From Arthrobacter zhaoxinii (GTDB taxonomy: Bacteria > Actinomycetota > Actinomycetes > Actinomycetales > Micrococcaceae): DNA of 64,000 nt. Within the stretch, counting starts at the first letter, position 1. Each line of letters begins with the position of its first letter. Shown in pieces: positions 46,721-56,042 of the stretch. The position numbers and the translations under genes are program-made. The notes under the pieces are model-generated. The model saw only the letters and a program-made list of their open reading frames with translations. It searched no databases and was not told the DNA's origin. Location: NCBI RefSeq assembly GCF_024385505.1, contig NZ_JANFLT010000006.1:62001-126000 (forward strand), given 5' to 3'.

Positions 46721-48418
46721 CTAGGCTGATCGGCTTCCGCCGGCTGCCGGCTCGGCCGCGGCTTCGCCGGTCAGCCGCTGCAGGTACTCCACCGCGCCGG
46801 TGATGTCCCGGCCGGAGGACCGGTAGCCCACATAGCCGTCGGGGCGGATCACCAGCAGTTCGGGCCGGCGGGAGCTCAGCCCCAGGCGGTGGAAGGCCAG
46901 GCCACTGACGTCCTTGATGATGCCGGGAGCATTGGCAATGAGGCTGCTGCCGACGGTCAGCTGCTGGATATTCAGCAGGCCGGCGAGCTGGGGCAGTGCT
47001 GCCCGGAGCTGGTGCGGGGCATCCTGCGGCCAGCCGGGTCCGCTGAGGAGGATGGAGAAGCCGGGCGTGGCCACCAGGTCCTGCAGCCGCCGTTCCCGGT
47101 CCTGGTACATAACATCGGCGTCGGGCAGGCGGTCGCCCGGCCGCGGGCCGCGGGCCAGTTTGTCCGGCAGGCGGGAGGCCCCGGCGTCGACCATGCTGCT
47201 GCCGCGGTAGTTGATGTTCAGCTGCGCCATGGTCCGGAAGAGCCGTGAGCGCAGTCCGTCCCAGGCCATCGCCTTGGGCGCCAATGCGGGCAGGAGCTTG
47301 GTGCGGGGCAGCTTCTTCAGTCCGTTGCGGCTGGTGGCCAGCTTGAAGACGCGGTCCGTCGTGGACACCACTTCCTGGCCCACGGGGCGGCGCTCGGCAT
47401 GGTAGCTGTCGATCAGCTCGTCGCTGGCGAGGCCGCGGGCACCGAGCGCGAGTTTCCAGCCCAGGTTCAGGGCATCCTGGATGCCGGTGTTCATGCCCTG
47501 CGCGGCCACGGGGGAGTGGACATGCGCCGCGTCTCCGGCCAGGAACACGGAGCCGCGCTGGAAGTACTCGGCCATCTGGTGTGAAAGGCGGAAGGTGCTG
47601 ATCCACTGCGGGTCCCGTACCTGCAGTGCGCCGTGCGTGAAGGTATCGGCCAGTCCCTGAAGGGTTTCCAGCGTGGCGGGCTGGTGCGGCGGCAGAATGG
47701 CGATCATCCGCCAGGTGGCCGAGCCGCCGAGCGGGAAGAGGAAGAGGAAGCCGTCCTCGGTCGGGTAGGAATGCACGGCGTCCTGTTCCGCGCCGTCAAT
47801 CTCGACGTCGGCCAGAATGAAGGTGTCGGGGTAGGCGCCGCCGCGCCAGTCCATGCCTGCCTTGGCGCGCACCGTGCTCCCGGCGCCGTCTGCGCCTACG
47901 ACGTAACGGGCACGGATGCGCTCGATGCCGCGGTCCATGCGCTGGATCTTCGCTTCCATGCCGGCAAACGGGTCCTCGGGATCCAGCCGCTCCAGATCCT
48001 GCAGCTCGGCGCCGCGCTCAATGCGGACCCGGCGGGAGAGCAGATGCTGGGTCAGGATGCGTTCGGTTTCCGTCTGGGACAGGAACAGCAGCTGCTGGAA
48101 GGCTGAGTCTTCCAGCCCGGTGTCGAACAGATCCACTTCCAGCGTTTCCTCCGGCAGATGGAGGTGCAGCTCGCGGGCGGGGCGCCCGGCGGCAACCAGT
48201 TCCCCGCTGACGCCGAAGGGGCGCAGTGCTTCCAGGGTGCGGGGCTGGATGGCGATGGCCCGCGATTCGGTCCCGGGCGACTGGCGCCGGTCAATGATGC
48301 GGAAGCTGGCGCCGAAAGCGGCCAGCTGCGCGGCCAGGGCAAGCCCGGTGGGGCCGGCTCCCACAATCAGGACATCGACGTCGTAGTTCGGGTCTTCGCT
48401 GTTATCGTGAGCCGCCAT
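46721..48418 (-). CDS. FAD-dependent aromatic monooxygenase (PHBH class)
   Basis: 565 residues. FAD-binding GAGPTGL (residues 19-25), the DG motif (VVGADGAGSTVR, about 193-204) and GDAAHVHSPVAAQGMNTGIQDALNL (about 313-337), then a C-terminal thioredoxin-like domain (about 420-550; LLVIRPDGYVGYR). This architecture is shared by class A hydroxylases such as PgaE, MhpA and rifampicin monooxygenases. It lies between the XRE-cupin regulator (convergent) and agmatinase (divergent), so it may share the regulator or be an insertion into that locus. Substrate unknown. Confidence 0.88.
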   Translation of the reverse strand: MAAHDNSEDPNYDVDVLIVGAGPTGLALAAQLAAFGASFRIIDRRQSPGTESRAIAIQPRTLEALRPFGVSGELVAAGRPARELHLHLPEETLEVDLFDTGLEDSAFQQLLFLSQTETERILTQHLLSRRVRIERGAELQDLERLDPEDPFAGMEAKIQRMDRGIERIRARYVVGADGAGSTVRAKAGMDWRGGAYPDTFILADVEIDGAEQDAVHSYPTEDGFLFLFPLGGSATWRMIAILPPHQPATLETLQGLADTFTHGALQVRDPQWISTFRLSHQMAEYFQRGSVFLAGDAAHVHSPVAAQGMNTGIQDALNLGWKLALGARGLASDELIDSYHAERRPVGQEVVSTTDRVFKLATSRNGLKKLPRTKLLPALAPKAMAWDGLRSRLFRTMAQLNINYRGSSMVDAGASRLPDKLARGPRPGDRLPDADVMYQDRERRLQDLVATPGFSILLSGPGWPQDAPHQLRAALPQLAGLLNIQQLTVGSSLIANAPGIIKDVSGLAFHRLGLSSRRPELLVIRPDGYVGYRSSGRDITGAVEYLQRLTGEAAAEPAAGGSRSA

Positions 48419-48432
48419 GCTCTCAGCCTAGT

Positions 48433-48494
48433 CTTGACCCCGACGGCAGTTCCACTTTAGCTTTTGGGTAAACTTTTGGTTACTCTCAGGTAAC
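48433..48494 (+). promoter_or_regulatory. Agmatinase promoter with inverted repeat
   Basis: TTGACC (48433-48438) - N16 - TTTAGC (48455-48460) forms a plausible promoter. Downstream lies a perfect GGTTAC-N6-GTAACC inverted repeat (48477-48494), with a related GGTAAAC at 48466-48472. A site at +10 to +30 is a good place for a repressor such as the XRE-cupin protein. The 124-bp region also serves the divergent monooxygenase. Confidence 0.45.
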
Positions 48495-48542
48495 CCTCGA
48501 CGCCGAGTGACGGCGACCACCCTGGAACCGGAGACAGCACCT

Positions 48543-49517
48543 ATGAACAACCTTCCCCGCGTGAACGCCAACGGCCACATCGGACCCGTCGACGCCGCCC
48601 AGGTCCCGCGCTATGCGGGGGCCGCCACCTTCGCCCGCCTGCCCCGGCTGGACCAGGTGGAGCAGGCCGACGTTGCGGTAGTGGGGGTGCCCTTCGACAG
48701 TGGTGTCTCCTACCGGCCCGGTGCCCGGTTCGGCGGCAACCATGTCCGGGAGGCCAGCCGGCTGCTGCGGCCGTATCACCCGGCCCTCGATGCCTCGCCG
48801 TTCGAAAACCTGCAGGTGGCCGATGCCGGCGATATGGCCGTGAACCCCTTCAACATCAACGAAGCGATCGAGACCGTCCAGCAGATCGCCCTGGACCTGA
48901 CGGAGCAGGGCACCAAACTGCTGACGCTGGGTGGGGACCACACCATCGCCCTGCCGCTGCTGCGTGCCGCTGCCGAGCGGGCCGGCTCCCCGGTAGCCAT
49001 GCTGCACTTTGATGCCCATCTGGACACCTGGGACACCTACTTCGGTGCGGAGTACACGCACGGCACCCCGTTCCGCCGTGCCGTCGAGGAAGGCATCCTG
49101 GACACCGAAGCAATCTCCCACGTCGGAACCCGCGGCCCGCTGTACGGCAAGAAGGACCTCGAGGACGACCGCCGCTTCGGCTTCGGCATCCTGACCTCCT
49201 CCGACGTCTTCCGGCAGGGCGTGGACGAGGTGGTGGCGAAACTGCGGGACCGCATCGGCAGCCGGCCGCTGTATATCTCCGTAGACATTGACGTCCTGGA
49301 TCCGGCCCACGCCCCGGGCACCGGCACCCCCGAGGCCGGCGGCATCACCAGCCGCGAGCTGCTGGAAATCCTCCGCGGACTGCGCGGACTCAACCTGGTG
49401 GGCGCCGACGTCGTCGAGGTCGCCCCCGCCTACGACCACGCGGACATCACCGCCGTGGCCGCCTCCCACGTCGCCTATGACCTCATCACGCTGATGGGAC
49501 TGTCGGATGAGCACTGA
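48543..49517 (+). CDS. speB: Agmatinase (ureohydrolase)
   Basis: 324 residues, binuclear manganese ureohydrolase. Metal ligands: GGDHTI (His), FDAHLDTWD (two Asp and His) and [19 protein letters not shown] (two Asp). It hydrolyses agmatine (or a related guanidino compound such as guanidinobutyrate) to putrescine and urea. ATG 48543 follows CGGAGACAGCACCT; a GTG at 48507 is in frame but has no ribosome site. Overlaps the ThDP gene by 11 nt, so the two are co-translated. Confidence 0.9.
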   Translation: MNNLPRVNANGHIGPVDAAQVPRYAGAATFARLPRLDQVEQADVAVVGVPFDSGVSYRPGARFGGNHVREASRLLRPYHPALDASPFENLQVADAGDMAVNPFNINEAIETVQQIALDLTEQGTKLLTLGGDHTIALPLLRAAAERAGSPVAMLHFDAHLDTWDTYFGAEYTHGTPFRRAVEEGILDTEAISHVGTRGPLYGKKDLEDDRRFGFGILTSSDVFRQGVDEVVAKLRDRIGSRPLYISVDIDVLDPAHAPGTGTPEAGGITSRELLEILRGLRGLNLVGADVVEVAPAYDHADITAVAASHVAYDLITLMGLSDEH

Positions 49518-51177
49518 TTCCGCAGCCACGGTTGTTCCGGGGTCCGGTCCCGTCCGCAACGGCGGGGACCTGGTGGTGGAAACCCTCGAGGCCCTCGGTG
49601 CCAGCAAGGTGTTCGGCATTCCCGGCCAGCACGCCCTGGGGCTCTTCGACGCGCTCTCCCGCTCGCGGCTGGAATTCATTTCCTCCCGGGTGGAAAACAA
49701 CTCGGCCTTTGCCGCCGACGGTTTCTCGCGGGCGACCGGGAAGGTGGGGGTGCTGTTCCTGTCCACCGGTCCCGGCGCCCTGACCGCCCTGGCCGGACTG
49801 CAGGAGGCCTACGCCACCGGGGTGCCGATGATCGTGGTGGCCAGCCAGATTCCGATTGACGGCCTCGGCGCCCGGCGCCGGGGGATGCTGCACCAACTCG
49901 ATGACCAGAAGGCCTCGGCCGCCAACGTCACCAAGAGCCAGCGGCTGATCCAGCATGCCTCCGGCATCCCCTCGGCCATTCAGGACGCCTGGACCGAAGC
50001 CATTTCCTCTCCGGCCGGACCGGTCTGGATCGAGGTTCCGCAGAACGTGCTGCTCAACCCGGTGATGGTGCCGGCCGTGGAAGACGCGCTCGCGGAACCG
50101 TTCGACAACCCGCCGCGCAGCGAACTGGTCAAGGAAGCCGTGCGCTGGCTCTCCGACGCCCGCCGGCCCGCTGTCATTGCCGGCGGGGGAGTGCGGCGCA
50201 GCGGTGCCGAAACCGCACTGCTGTCCATTGCACAGAAGCTGCACGCCCCGGTGATCTGCACGCCCGGCGGCAACGGGGCCTTCCCCTGGAACCATCCGCT
50301 GTCCCTGCAGTCCTGGATGGAGGACCGGCATATGACGGAGGTGCTCGAGGACGCGGACGTACTGGTGGTCATCGGCTCCTCGCTCGGCGAAGTGACCTCC
50401 AATTACTTCACCATGGCCCCGCGCGGCCGGATCATTCAGATCGACGCCGAACCCCGGGTCCTGGAGTCCAACCGTCCCGCCCTGGGCATCCGGGCCGATG
50501 CCCGGCAGGCCCTGGAGGCCCTCGACGCCGCGCTTCCGGCAGCGGAACGCCGTCCCGACTGGCGCGGCCAAAGCTCCGAGGAGCTGGTGGCCGGCGCCCT
50601 GGCCCGGGTGCAGGCGCGGCTGGATACCCAGGGGCTGGATATGGAACGCCGCTTTATGGCGGACATCCGCGCCGCCGTCCCGGACGATATGCAGACCTAC
50701 TGGGACATGACCATCTCCGCCTACTGGGCCTGGAGCTGCTGGGATGCGAAGTCCGGCCGGTTCCACTCCGCCCAGGGCGCCGGGGGACTGGGGTACGGCT
50801 ATCCGGGGGCCATCGGCGGTGCGGTGGGCCTGGGGGAGCGGGTGCTCGCCGTGTCCGGAGACGGCTCCGCCATGTACTCCATCGCCGAGCTGGCTACCGC
50901 CCGGCAGCATCGCCTTCCGGTGACCTGGCTGATTGTCGACGACGGCGGCTACGGCATCCTGCGCGAATACATGGAGGACGCTTTCGGCAAGGCCACCGCC
51001 ACGGAACTGGCCCGGCCGGATTTCGTGAAGCTGGCCGAATCCTTTGAAGTGCCGGCACGGCGCTGCGCTCCCGAGGACATCCGCACGGCACTGGCAGAGG
51101 CCTTTGCCGGCGAGGGCCCCAACGTGGTTGTGGTTGAAGCGCGGATAGGGCTGTTTGCTCCCACCCACCTGGTCTGA
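49507..51177 (+). CDS. Thiamine-diphosphate-binding enzyme (acetolactate synthase-like)
   Basis: 556 residues with the three ThDP domains. The N-terminal PYR domain has catalytic Glu in [14 protein letters not shown]; a central domain (about 190-330) binds nucleotide-like groups in relatives; the C-terminal PP domain has [13 protein letters not shown] (GDG) and [14 protein letters not shown]-like sequence, but it lacks the acetolactate synthase partner and lies in an agmatinase operon. A role on a product of agmatine or guanidino catabolism is inferred; the exact reaction is not known. Overlaps speB by 11 nt. Confidence 0.85.
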   Translation: MSTDSAATVVPGSGPVRNGGDLVVETLEALGASKVFGIPGQHALGLFDALSRSRLEFISSRVENNSAFAADGFSRATGKVGVLFLSTGPGALTALAGLQEAYATGVPMIVVASQIPIDGLGARRRGMLHQLDDQKASAANVTKSQRLIQHASGIPSAIQDAWTEAISSPAGPVWIEVPQNVLLNPVMVPAVEDALAEPFDNPPRSELVKEAVRWLSDARRPAVIAGGGVRRSGAETALLSIAQKLHAPVICTPGGNGAFPWNHPLSLQSWMEDRHMTEVLEDADVLVVIGSSLGEVTSNYFTMAPRGRIIQIDAEPRVLESNRPALGIRADARQALEALDAALPAAERRPDWRGQSSEELVAGALARVQARLDTQGLDMERRFMADIRAAVPDDMQTYWDMTISAYWAWSCWDAKSGRFHSAQGAGGLGYGYPGAIGGAVGLGERVLAVSGDGSAMYSIAELATARQHRLPVTWLIVDDGGYGILREYMEDAFGKATATELARPDFVKLAESFEVPARRCAPEDIRTALAEAFAGEGPNVVVVEARIGLFAPTHLV

Positions 51178-51317
51178 CGGGGGCGGTGCGGACGCGGGGC
51201 CGCGGCGCGCCGGGGCGGTCTGGAGAAGGTGGCCCTCTGGCATGATGAGCGGGTGCGATTGGCGCGGCCCCTCACCCGTCAGGGGGCCTTCCGCACAACA
51301 GTGAATCAGGACCACCC

Positions 51318-51725
51318 ATGCCCCAACAGGCCGCTCCTTCCGTGGAACTGCACGTCCTTGCCGGTGCTTACGTCATTGCACGGCTTTCCCCGGCAGCGGA
51401 GGTCCCCGCCGCGCTGCTGTCAGCGGCGGCTCCGGGCGGATTCATCTCCGTCACCCGGACCCCGCAGGAGCTTTCCATCGTCTGCCCCGCGGCCCTTGCC
51501 CCGGCGGACTCCCAAACCGACGGAACGTGGGCGGCGTTTTATGCCTCCGGTCCCATGCCCTTCGGCCTGACCGGTGTGGTGGCGTCGCTGGTCGCTCCGC
51601 TCGCAGCCGCCGGCTGCCCGGTGTTTGTCGTGTCCACCTTTGACGGCGACCTCCTCATGGTTCCCTCGCCGCAGTACGAACAGGCCCGCGGCCTGCTGCG
51701 GACGGCAGGGCATACGCTCCGTTAG
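51318..51725 (+). CDS. ACT domain protein
   Basis: 135 residues. Two ACT-like repeats (about 8-55 and 70-130; the second has GPMPFGLTGVVASLVAPLAAAGCPVFVVSTFDGDLLMVP), typical of small amino-acid-binding CASTOR-like ACT proteins. No catalytic domain. Lies 140 bp after the ThDP gene, and is probably monocistronic. Ligand unknown. Confidence 0.85.
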   Translation: MPQQAAPSVELHVLAGAYVIARLSPAAEVPAALLSAAAPGGFISVTRTPQELSIVCPAALAPADSQTDGTWAAFYASGPMPFGLTGVVASLVAPLAAAGCPVFVVSTFDGDLLMVPSPQYEQARGLLRTAGHTLR

Positions 51726-51781
51726 ATACGGAACGACGACGGCATCTCTGGTTGGCGGCCGCAATCTCTCTCTGATTAGTT

Positions 51782-51825
51782 AGTTGACCTAGGCAAATTT
51801 CCTTGTATAGTTGCCTGAGTCAACT
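51782..51825. promoter_or_regulatory. MarR operator pair over the marR-exporter promoter
   Basis: AGTTGACCTAGGCAA (51782-51796) and TTGCCTGAGTCAACT (51811-51825) are 15-bp inverted arms with two mismatches and a 14-nt spacer. Each arm is itself a partial palindrome (TTGNC-N3-GNCAA), a common MarR-site shape. The promoter TTGACC (51784-51789) - N16 - TATAGT (51806-51811) lies between them, so two repressor dimers would cover both hexamers. Confidence 0.78.
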
Positions 51826-51855
51826 ATCAGTACCTAGCCCCGGAGACCCATCCCC

Positions 51856-52365
51856 ATGCCTATGCACCAGGAAACGGCGGATGACCTGATCCGGAAGATC
51901 TTCGCCCTGCAACGATCGCTGCGGTGCGTGACCCAGCGCAGCGCCGACATCGGCGGACCCGGAGTGGCACTGCAGGGTGTTATGCGGATGATCGGCGAAG
52001 ACGGCGAGCTGCGGGCAACCGAGCTTGCCGCGAAACTCGGTGTCGGCCCTGCCGGACTCAGCCGCCACGTCGCAGAACTTGAAGAACTCGGTTACGTCCG
52101 GCGTCGTCCGCATCCGCAGGACCGCCGCGCGTATCTCATCAGCCTGACCGAGCTGGGGGACTCAGTCCTCCGCGAGGCACTCAAGAACCGGGCCGTCCTG
52201 CTCCAGGATGCCCTTGCCGACTGGTCCGAGGACCAGGCGCAGCTTGCCTCCTCCGCCCTGGGGGCGCTCTCAGACTCACTCTTTACCTCAATCCGCCGAG
52301 CACCCGGGACCGCCGGGCCGACGCCGGAAACCCCCGTATCCGAATCCGCAGGAGCTAACAACTAA
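51856..52365 (+). CDS. MarR-family regulator
   Basis: 169 residues. Winged helix: LRATELAAKLGVGPAGLSRHVAELEELGYVRRRPHPQDRRAYLIS (helix-turn-helix about 51-75, wing with DRRAY). An alpha-helical dimerisation region flanks it. Its stop is directly followed by the DHA2 exporter start (GTG 52366), so both are made from one mRNA under the operator at 51782-51825. Likely ligand-released repressor of the exporter. Confidence 0.9.
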   Translation: MPMHQETADDLIRKIFALQRSLRCVTQRSADIGGPGVALQGVMRMIGEDGELRATELAAKLGVGPAGLSRHVAELEELGYVRRRPHPQDRRAYLISLTELGDSVLREALKNRAVLLQDALADWSEDQAQLASSALGALSDSLFTSIRRAPGTAGPTPETPVSESAGANN

Positions 52366-54093
52366 GTGACCGATTCCAAGACCGCCCGGAAGAAACACGT
52401 CCCCGGTGACATGAGCCACCGGCAGATCCTGCAGGCCCTTACCGGCCTGCTGGCCGCACTGTTCACGGCAATGCTGAGCACCACCATTGTGGCCAACGCG
52501 CTGCCCACCATCATGGCCGACCTGCACGGAACGCAGACCGACTTCGCCTGGGTGGTCACGGCCGCCCTGCTGGCCAACGCCGTCAGCACCCCCATCTGGG
52601 GCAAACTGGCGGACCTGTTCAACAAGAAGCTGCTGGTGCAGCTGAGCATCGTCATCTTCGTTGCCGGTTCCGTCCTCGCAGGCTTCGCCCACTCCATGGA
52701 ACTGCTGCTCACCGCCCGCGTCATCCAGGGCCTGGGCATGGGTGGCCTGACGGCGCTGGCACAGGCCATCATCGGTTCCATCATTCCGCCACGGGAACGC
52801 GGCCGGTACTCCGGTTACATGGGCGCCGTCATGGCAGTGGCCACCGCCGGCGGCCCGCTGCTGGGCGGCTTCATCGTGGACAGCCCGCTCGGCTGGCGCT
52901 GGACCTTCTTCCTCTGCGTTCCGCTCGCCGTCGTCGCCCTCTTCCTGCTGCAGGTCACGCTGCATCTGCAGCATGTACGCCGTCCCGCGCGGATCGACTG
53001 GCTCGGCTCGATCCTGCTTACCGCAGGCGTCTCCCTGCTCCTGATTTGGGTCTCCTTCGCGGGCAAGCCGGACTACTACGAATGGCTGTCCTGGGAAACC
53101 GCTGCGATGGTGGGCGGATCCGTGATCCTGCTGGCCCTGCTGGTGCTGGTGGAGTCCAAGGTTGCCGAACCGATCATTCCGCTGAAGATCATCAGCGAGC
53201 GGACCACTGCCCTGGCCATCGTCGCCTCCGTTGCAGTGGGCATCGCGATGTTCGGTTCCACCACCTTCCTGGGCCAGTACTTCCAGCTGGCACGCGGCTT
53301 CACCCCCACCGAGGCCGGCCTGCTGATGCTGCCGATGATCGCGGGCAACCTGCTCGGTTCCGTAGGATCAGGCCTCCTCATCACCCGCTTCGGCAAGTGG
53401 AAGCGTTTCCTGCTCATCGGTACGGTCCTGGTGATCCTCGGGACGGCGCTGGCCGGCTTCATCAACCATGAAACCGACATGATCCTCGTCAGCCTGTTCA
53501 TCTTCATCCTCGGTGTGGGCATGGGCCTGCTGATGCAGAACCTGGTGCTGGCCGTGCAGAACACCGTCAAGGTCACCGATGTCGGCTCCGCCAGCGCATC
53601 CGTTGCCTTCTTCCGCACCGTCGGCGGCGCCATCGGCGTCTCGGTGCTGGGTGCGGTCCTTTCAAGCTCCGTCAGCCGCCGCGTCACGGAGGAACTGGAC
53701 AAGGCAGGCATGCCGACCGACGGCGGCGGCACCATAGCCACGCTGGACCTGGGAGGGCTTCCGGAGGAGGTCCAGATGTTCTTCCGGATCGCCTATGCGG
53801 AGGGTACGGCGGACATCTTCAAGATCGCCGCCGCGGTAGCCATCATTGCCTTGGTCGCGGTGCTGTTCATCAAGGAGAAGGCACTGCGCCGGACCCTGGA
53901 TATCAAGCCGACGTCCTCCAACCCCGTCGAACCGGGCCTGGCTGGCGGCGCGGAGATGCTGCACACCGGTGCCATGTCCGCCGTCGAACCGGCTGCCGTT
54001 CCGGCCTCCGGTTCCCCGGCCTCCGCTGCGGCTGCGCCGGATGAGGCACCGCGGACGGACGGTACGGAAAAGGCCGGCAGCACCCGGCCGTAA
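52366..54093 (+). CDS. DHA2 (EmrB/QacA) family MFS exporter
   Basis: 575 residues, about 14 hydrophobic segments. Starts at GTG 52366. Signatures: TTIVANALPTIMADL (helix 1), GKLADLFNKKLLV (loop 2-3), the helix 5 segment GAVMAVATAGGPLLGGFIV. The C-terminus (about 510-575) is an Ala/Pro-rich disordered tail. Exports drugs or hydrophobic metabolites with protons. It ends 4 bp before the convergent FAD monooxygenase of the polyketide operon. That neighbour makes export of its product an attractive guess. Confidence 0.9.
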   Translation: MTDSKTARKKHVPGDMSHRQILQALTGLLAALFTAMLSTTIVANALPTIMADLHGTQTDFAWVVTAALLANAVSTPIWGKLADLFNKKLLVQLSIVIFVAGSVLAGFAHSMELLLTARVIQGLGMGGLTALAQAIIGSIIPPRERGRYSGYMGAVMAVATAGGPLLGGFIVDSPLGWRWTFFLCVPLAVVALFLLQVTLHLQHVRRPARIDWLGSILLTAGVSLLLIWVSFAGKPDYYEWLSWETAAMVGGSVILLALLVLVESKVAEPIIPLKIISERTTALAIVASVAVGIAMFGSTTFLGQYFQLARGFTPTEAGLLMLPMIAGNLLGSVGSGLLITRFGKWKRFLLIGTVLVILGTALAGFINHETDMILVSLFIFILGVGMGLLMQNLVLAVQNTVKVTDVGSASASVAFFRTVGGAIGVSVLGAVLSSSVSRRVTEELDKAGMPTDGGGTIATLDLGGLPEEVQMFFRIAYAEGTADIFKIAAAVAIIALVAVLFIKEKALRRTLDIKPTSSNPVEPGLAGGAEMLHTGAMSAVEPAAVPASGSPASAAAAPDEAPRTDGTEKAGSTRP

Positions 54094-54097
54094 GCAC

Positions 54098-55321
54098 CTA
54101 CTGCATGGTGAAACGCCGTGCCACGGCCCCGCCCAGCGCCGGGACCTGGAACATCCGTTCCAGCCCGGCGTTGCGCAGGGCCAGCATCCCCGCGGGGAGC
54201 GGCCGGCCCAGCATCATGTTGATCTGTGCCTGGGCCGAGGCAACGGCGGCGTCGCGGCGGCGCCGTCGTTCGAAGTCCCGCAGGGCACCGCCCACCGGGT
54301 CACCGTGCAGTGATGCGGCAATGACGGGGGCCACTGCCGCAGCGTCCAGCCAGCCCAGATTCATCCCCTGCCCGCCGATCGGGCTGATCTGGTGGGCGGC
54401 GTCCCCGATCAGGACCGAGCGTCCGGAAACCAGCCGGTTCGTCCGGCCGATCCGGACGCCGAAGGCACTCAGCATGGAATTGCCCGCAGCGTCCAGCCGG
54501 TGCCCGGTCCGCTGCCGGACCAGCTCCGCGAGTCCGGCCGCGGTGGGATTCCGCTGCAGCGCGTCGGTATGGACCACCCAGCGGCGCAGGCCGCCGGGCA
54601 GCGGGAAGGATTCCACAATCCCCTCCGGCTCGAGATAGAGCACACCGAGGGGCCCGTCGCCCGTCCCGTCGGGGTAATCGCCCATGAGATAGGTGTCCGG
54701 CAGTTCGCGGGAGGACCAGCGGGCTCCCAGCGCGGAGCGGATCGAGGACCGGGCGCCGTCGGCCGCCACCAGGAGCGATGCCTCCACAGTGAACGCGCCG
54801 CCGGCGGCACCGTGCACACGAACCCCGGTACCGGTGTCCTCCACGGATTCCACCCGCGCGCCCCGGACCAGTGCCCCGGGGTCGAGGGCCAGCAGGCGTT
54901 CCTCCAGCAGCTGCTCGGTCCGGACCTGCGGCAGTGTGAGCACAAACGGGTAGCGGGCCGACGCCGCGGCGAAGTCCAGGCGGGCCACCGTCCGCCCCGC
55001 GCTCCGGGCCTCCCCGGAAGTAATCCGGATGCCCTCCCGGGTCATGGTTTCCGCGATGCCCGCCCGCGCCAGGGATTCCAGCGCCGGAGGGTGAACCCCG
55101 ATGGCCCGGGAATGCGTGCTGCGGTCCAGCCGCTGTTCCAGGACCTGGACGGACACCCCCTCCTGCAGCAGCAGGACGGCCAGATACATCCCCACCGGCC
55201 CGCCGCCCACCACAACCACGTCGGCAGAGCTGCGGGGAATGCTGCGGGGAGCGGGTGCGGCTGCCTGCACGGCGGGGGCGGCCGTTTGTTCGACGGAGAC
55301 GGTCGGCAGCTCAGCCCGCAC
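54098..55321 (-). CDS. FAD-dependent monooxygenase of the type III PKS operon (SrsC-like)
   Basis: 407 residues, starting at GTG 55321. Group A flavoprotein hydroxylase: GGGPVGM (about 39-45), a DG motif (VAADGARSSIR, about 185-195) and GDAAHQISPIGGQGMNLGWLDA (about 299-320). The Ala/Pro-rich N-terminus (1-30) is unusual. It overlaps the methyltransferase by 11 nt. In Streptomyces griseus srsABC the third gene hydroxylates a methylated alkylresorcinol on the way to quinones, so a similar step is inferred here. Confidence 0.85.
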   Translation of the reverse strand: MRAELPTVSVEQTAAPAVQAAAPAPRSIPRSSADVVVVGGGPVGMYLAVLLLQEGVSVQVLEQRLDRSTHSRAIGVHPPALESLARAGIAETMTREGIRITSGEARSAGRTVARLDFAAASARYPFVLTLPQVRTEQLLEERLLALDPGALVRGARVESVEDTGTGVRVHGAAGGAFTVEASLLVAADGARSSIRSALGARWSSRELPDTYLMGDYPDGTGDGPLGVLYLEPEGIVESFPLPGGLRRWVVHTDALQRNPTAAGLAELVRQRTGHRLDAAGNSMLSAFGVRIGRTNRLVSGRSVLIGDAAHQISPIGGQGMNLGWLDAAAVAPVIAASLHGDPVGGALRDFERRRRRDAAVASAQAQINMMLGRPLPAGMLALRNAGLERMFQVPALGGAVARRFTMQ

Positions 55322-56042
55322 GCTGGTCCTCTTCCCGGGAGCTGGGTGTAGAAACCAGCAGGTTCTGCCACGGCCACTGCTGCAGGCCCTGCCAGCCCGG
55401 CGGCGTCACTGCGGCAAGTTCCGCTGCGGTGAAACTGCGCCGGATGGAGGTCAGCCCGTCGGCCCGGATGAAGGATCCCGGGAAAAACGGCAGGGTGCCG
55501 ACGGCGAACAGGGCGTACGCCCAGCGGCTGCGCTCGATATCGCTGTGCAGGCACAGACGCCGTGCCAGCTGCTCCGAGTCCGCCAGCAGTGCCTGCAGTT
55601 CCGCCGGTGCCAGATGGTGCAGCATGTGGTTGGAAATCACGACGTCGTAGGACCGTCCCTCCGCCACCAGCTCGTGACTGTAGGCCCGGCGGAAGGTCAG
55701 TCCCGGCAGTGCCGGAAGTGCGGAGGCGAAGGCGTGGGCCCGCGGGTCCGGGTCAATGGCGGTGACCTCCAGTGCGAATCCGTCCCGGCGCGCCCAGCGG
55801 GCGATACTGCGGGGAACATCCCCTCCGCCGGAACCGATGTCGAGCAGCGTGCCGCCGCCGCTTTGCGCAAATACCGGCCGAAGGTAACGGACATAGTTGC
55901 GCCGCCACCCCGAGACCACCGCGTTGACCAGCCAGAACTGGGCGTAGGTGCGGTCGAGGCGCTGCCGGTCGGCGTCGGGCCGGTCCATCTCCTCCACCGC
56001 GTCCACCGCCCGGGTGCCCAGGGAGGGAAAGCCAGCGATCAT
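55311..56042 (-). CDS. SAM-dependent methyltransferase of the type III PKS operon (SrsB-like)
   Basis: 243 residues. Class I methyltransferase fold with motif I LLDIGSGGGDVP (residues 66-77), acidic Asp in motif II (VTAIDPDPRA) and motif IV VVISNHMLHHL. It probably O- or C-methylates the polyketide product. Its start overlaps the PKS stop by 4 nt and its end overlaps the monooxygenase by 11 nt, so the three genes form one tightly coupled unit. Confidence 0.85.
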   Translation of the reverse strand: MIAGFPSLGTRAVDAVEEMDRPDADRQRLDRTYAQFWLVNAVVSGWRRNYVRYLRPVFAQSGGGTLLDIGSGGGDVPRSIARWARRDGFALEVTAIDPDPRAHAFASALPALPGLTFRRAYSHELVAEGRSYDVVISNHMLHHLAPAELQALLADSEQLARRLCLHSDIERSRWAYALFAVGTLPFFPGSFIRADGLTSIRRSFTAAELAAVTPPGWQGLQQWPWQNLLVSTPSSREEDQRAG

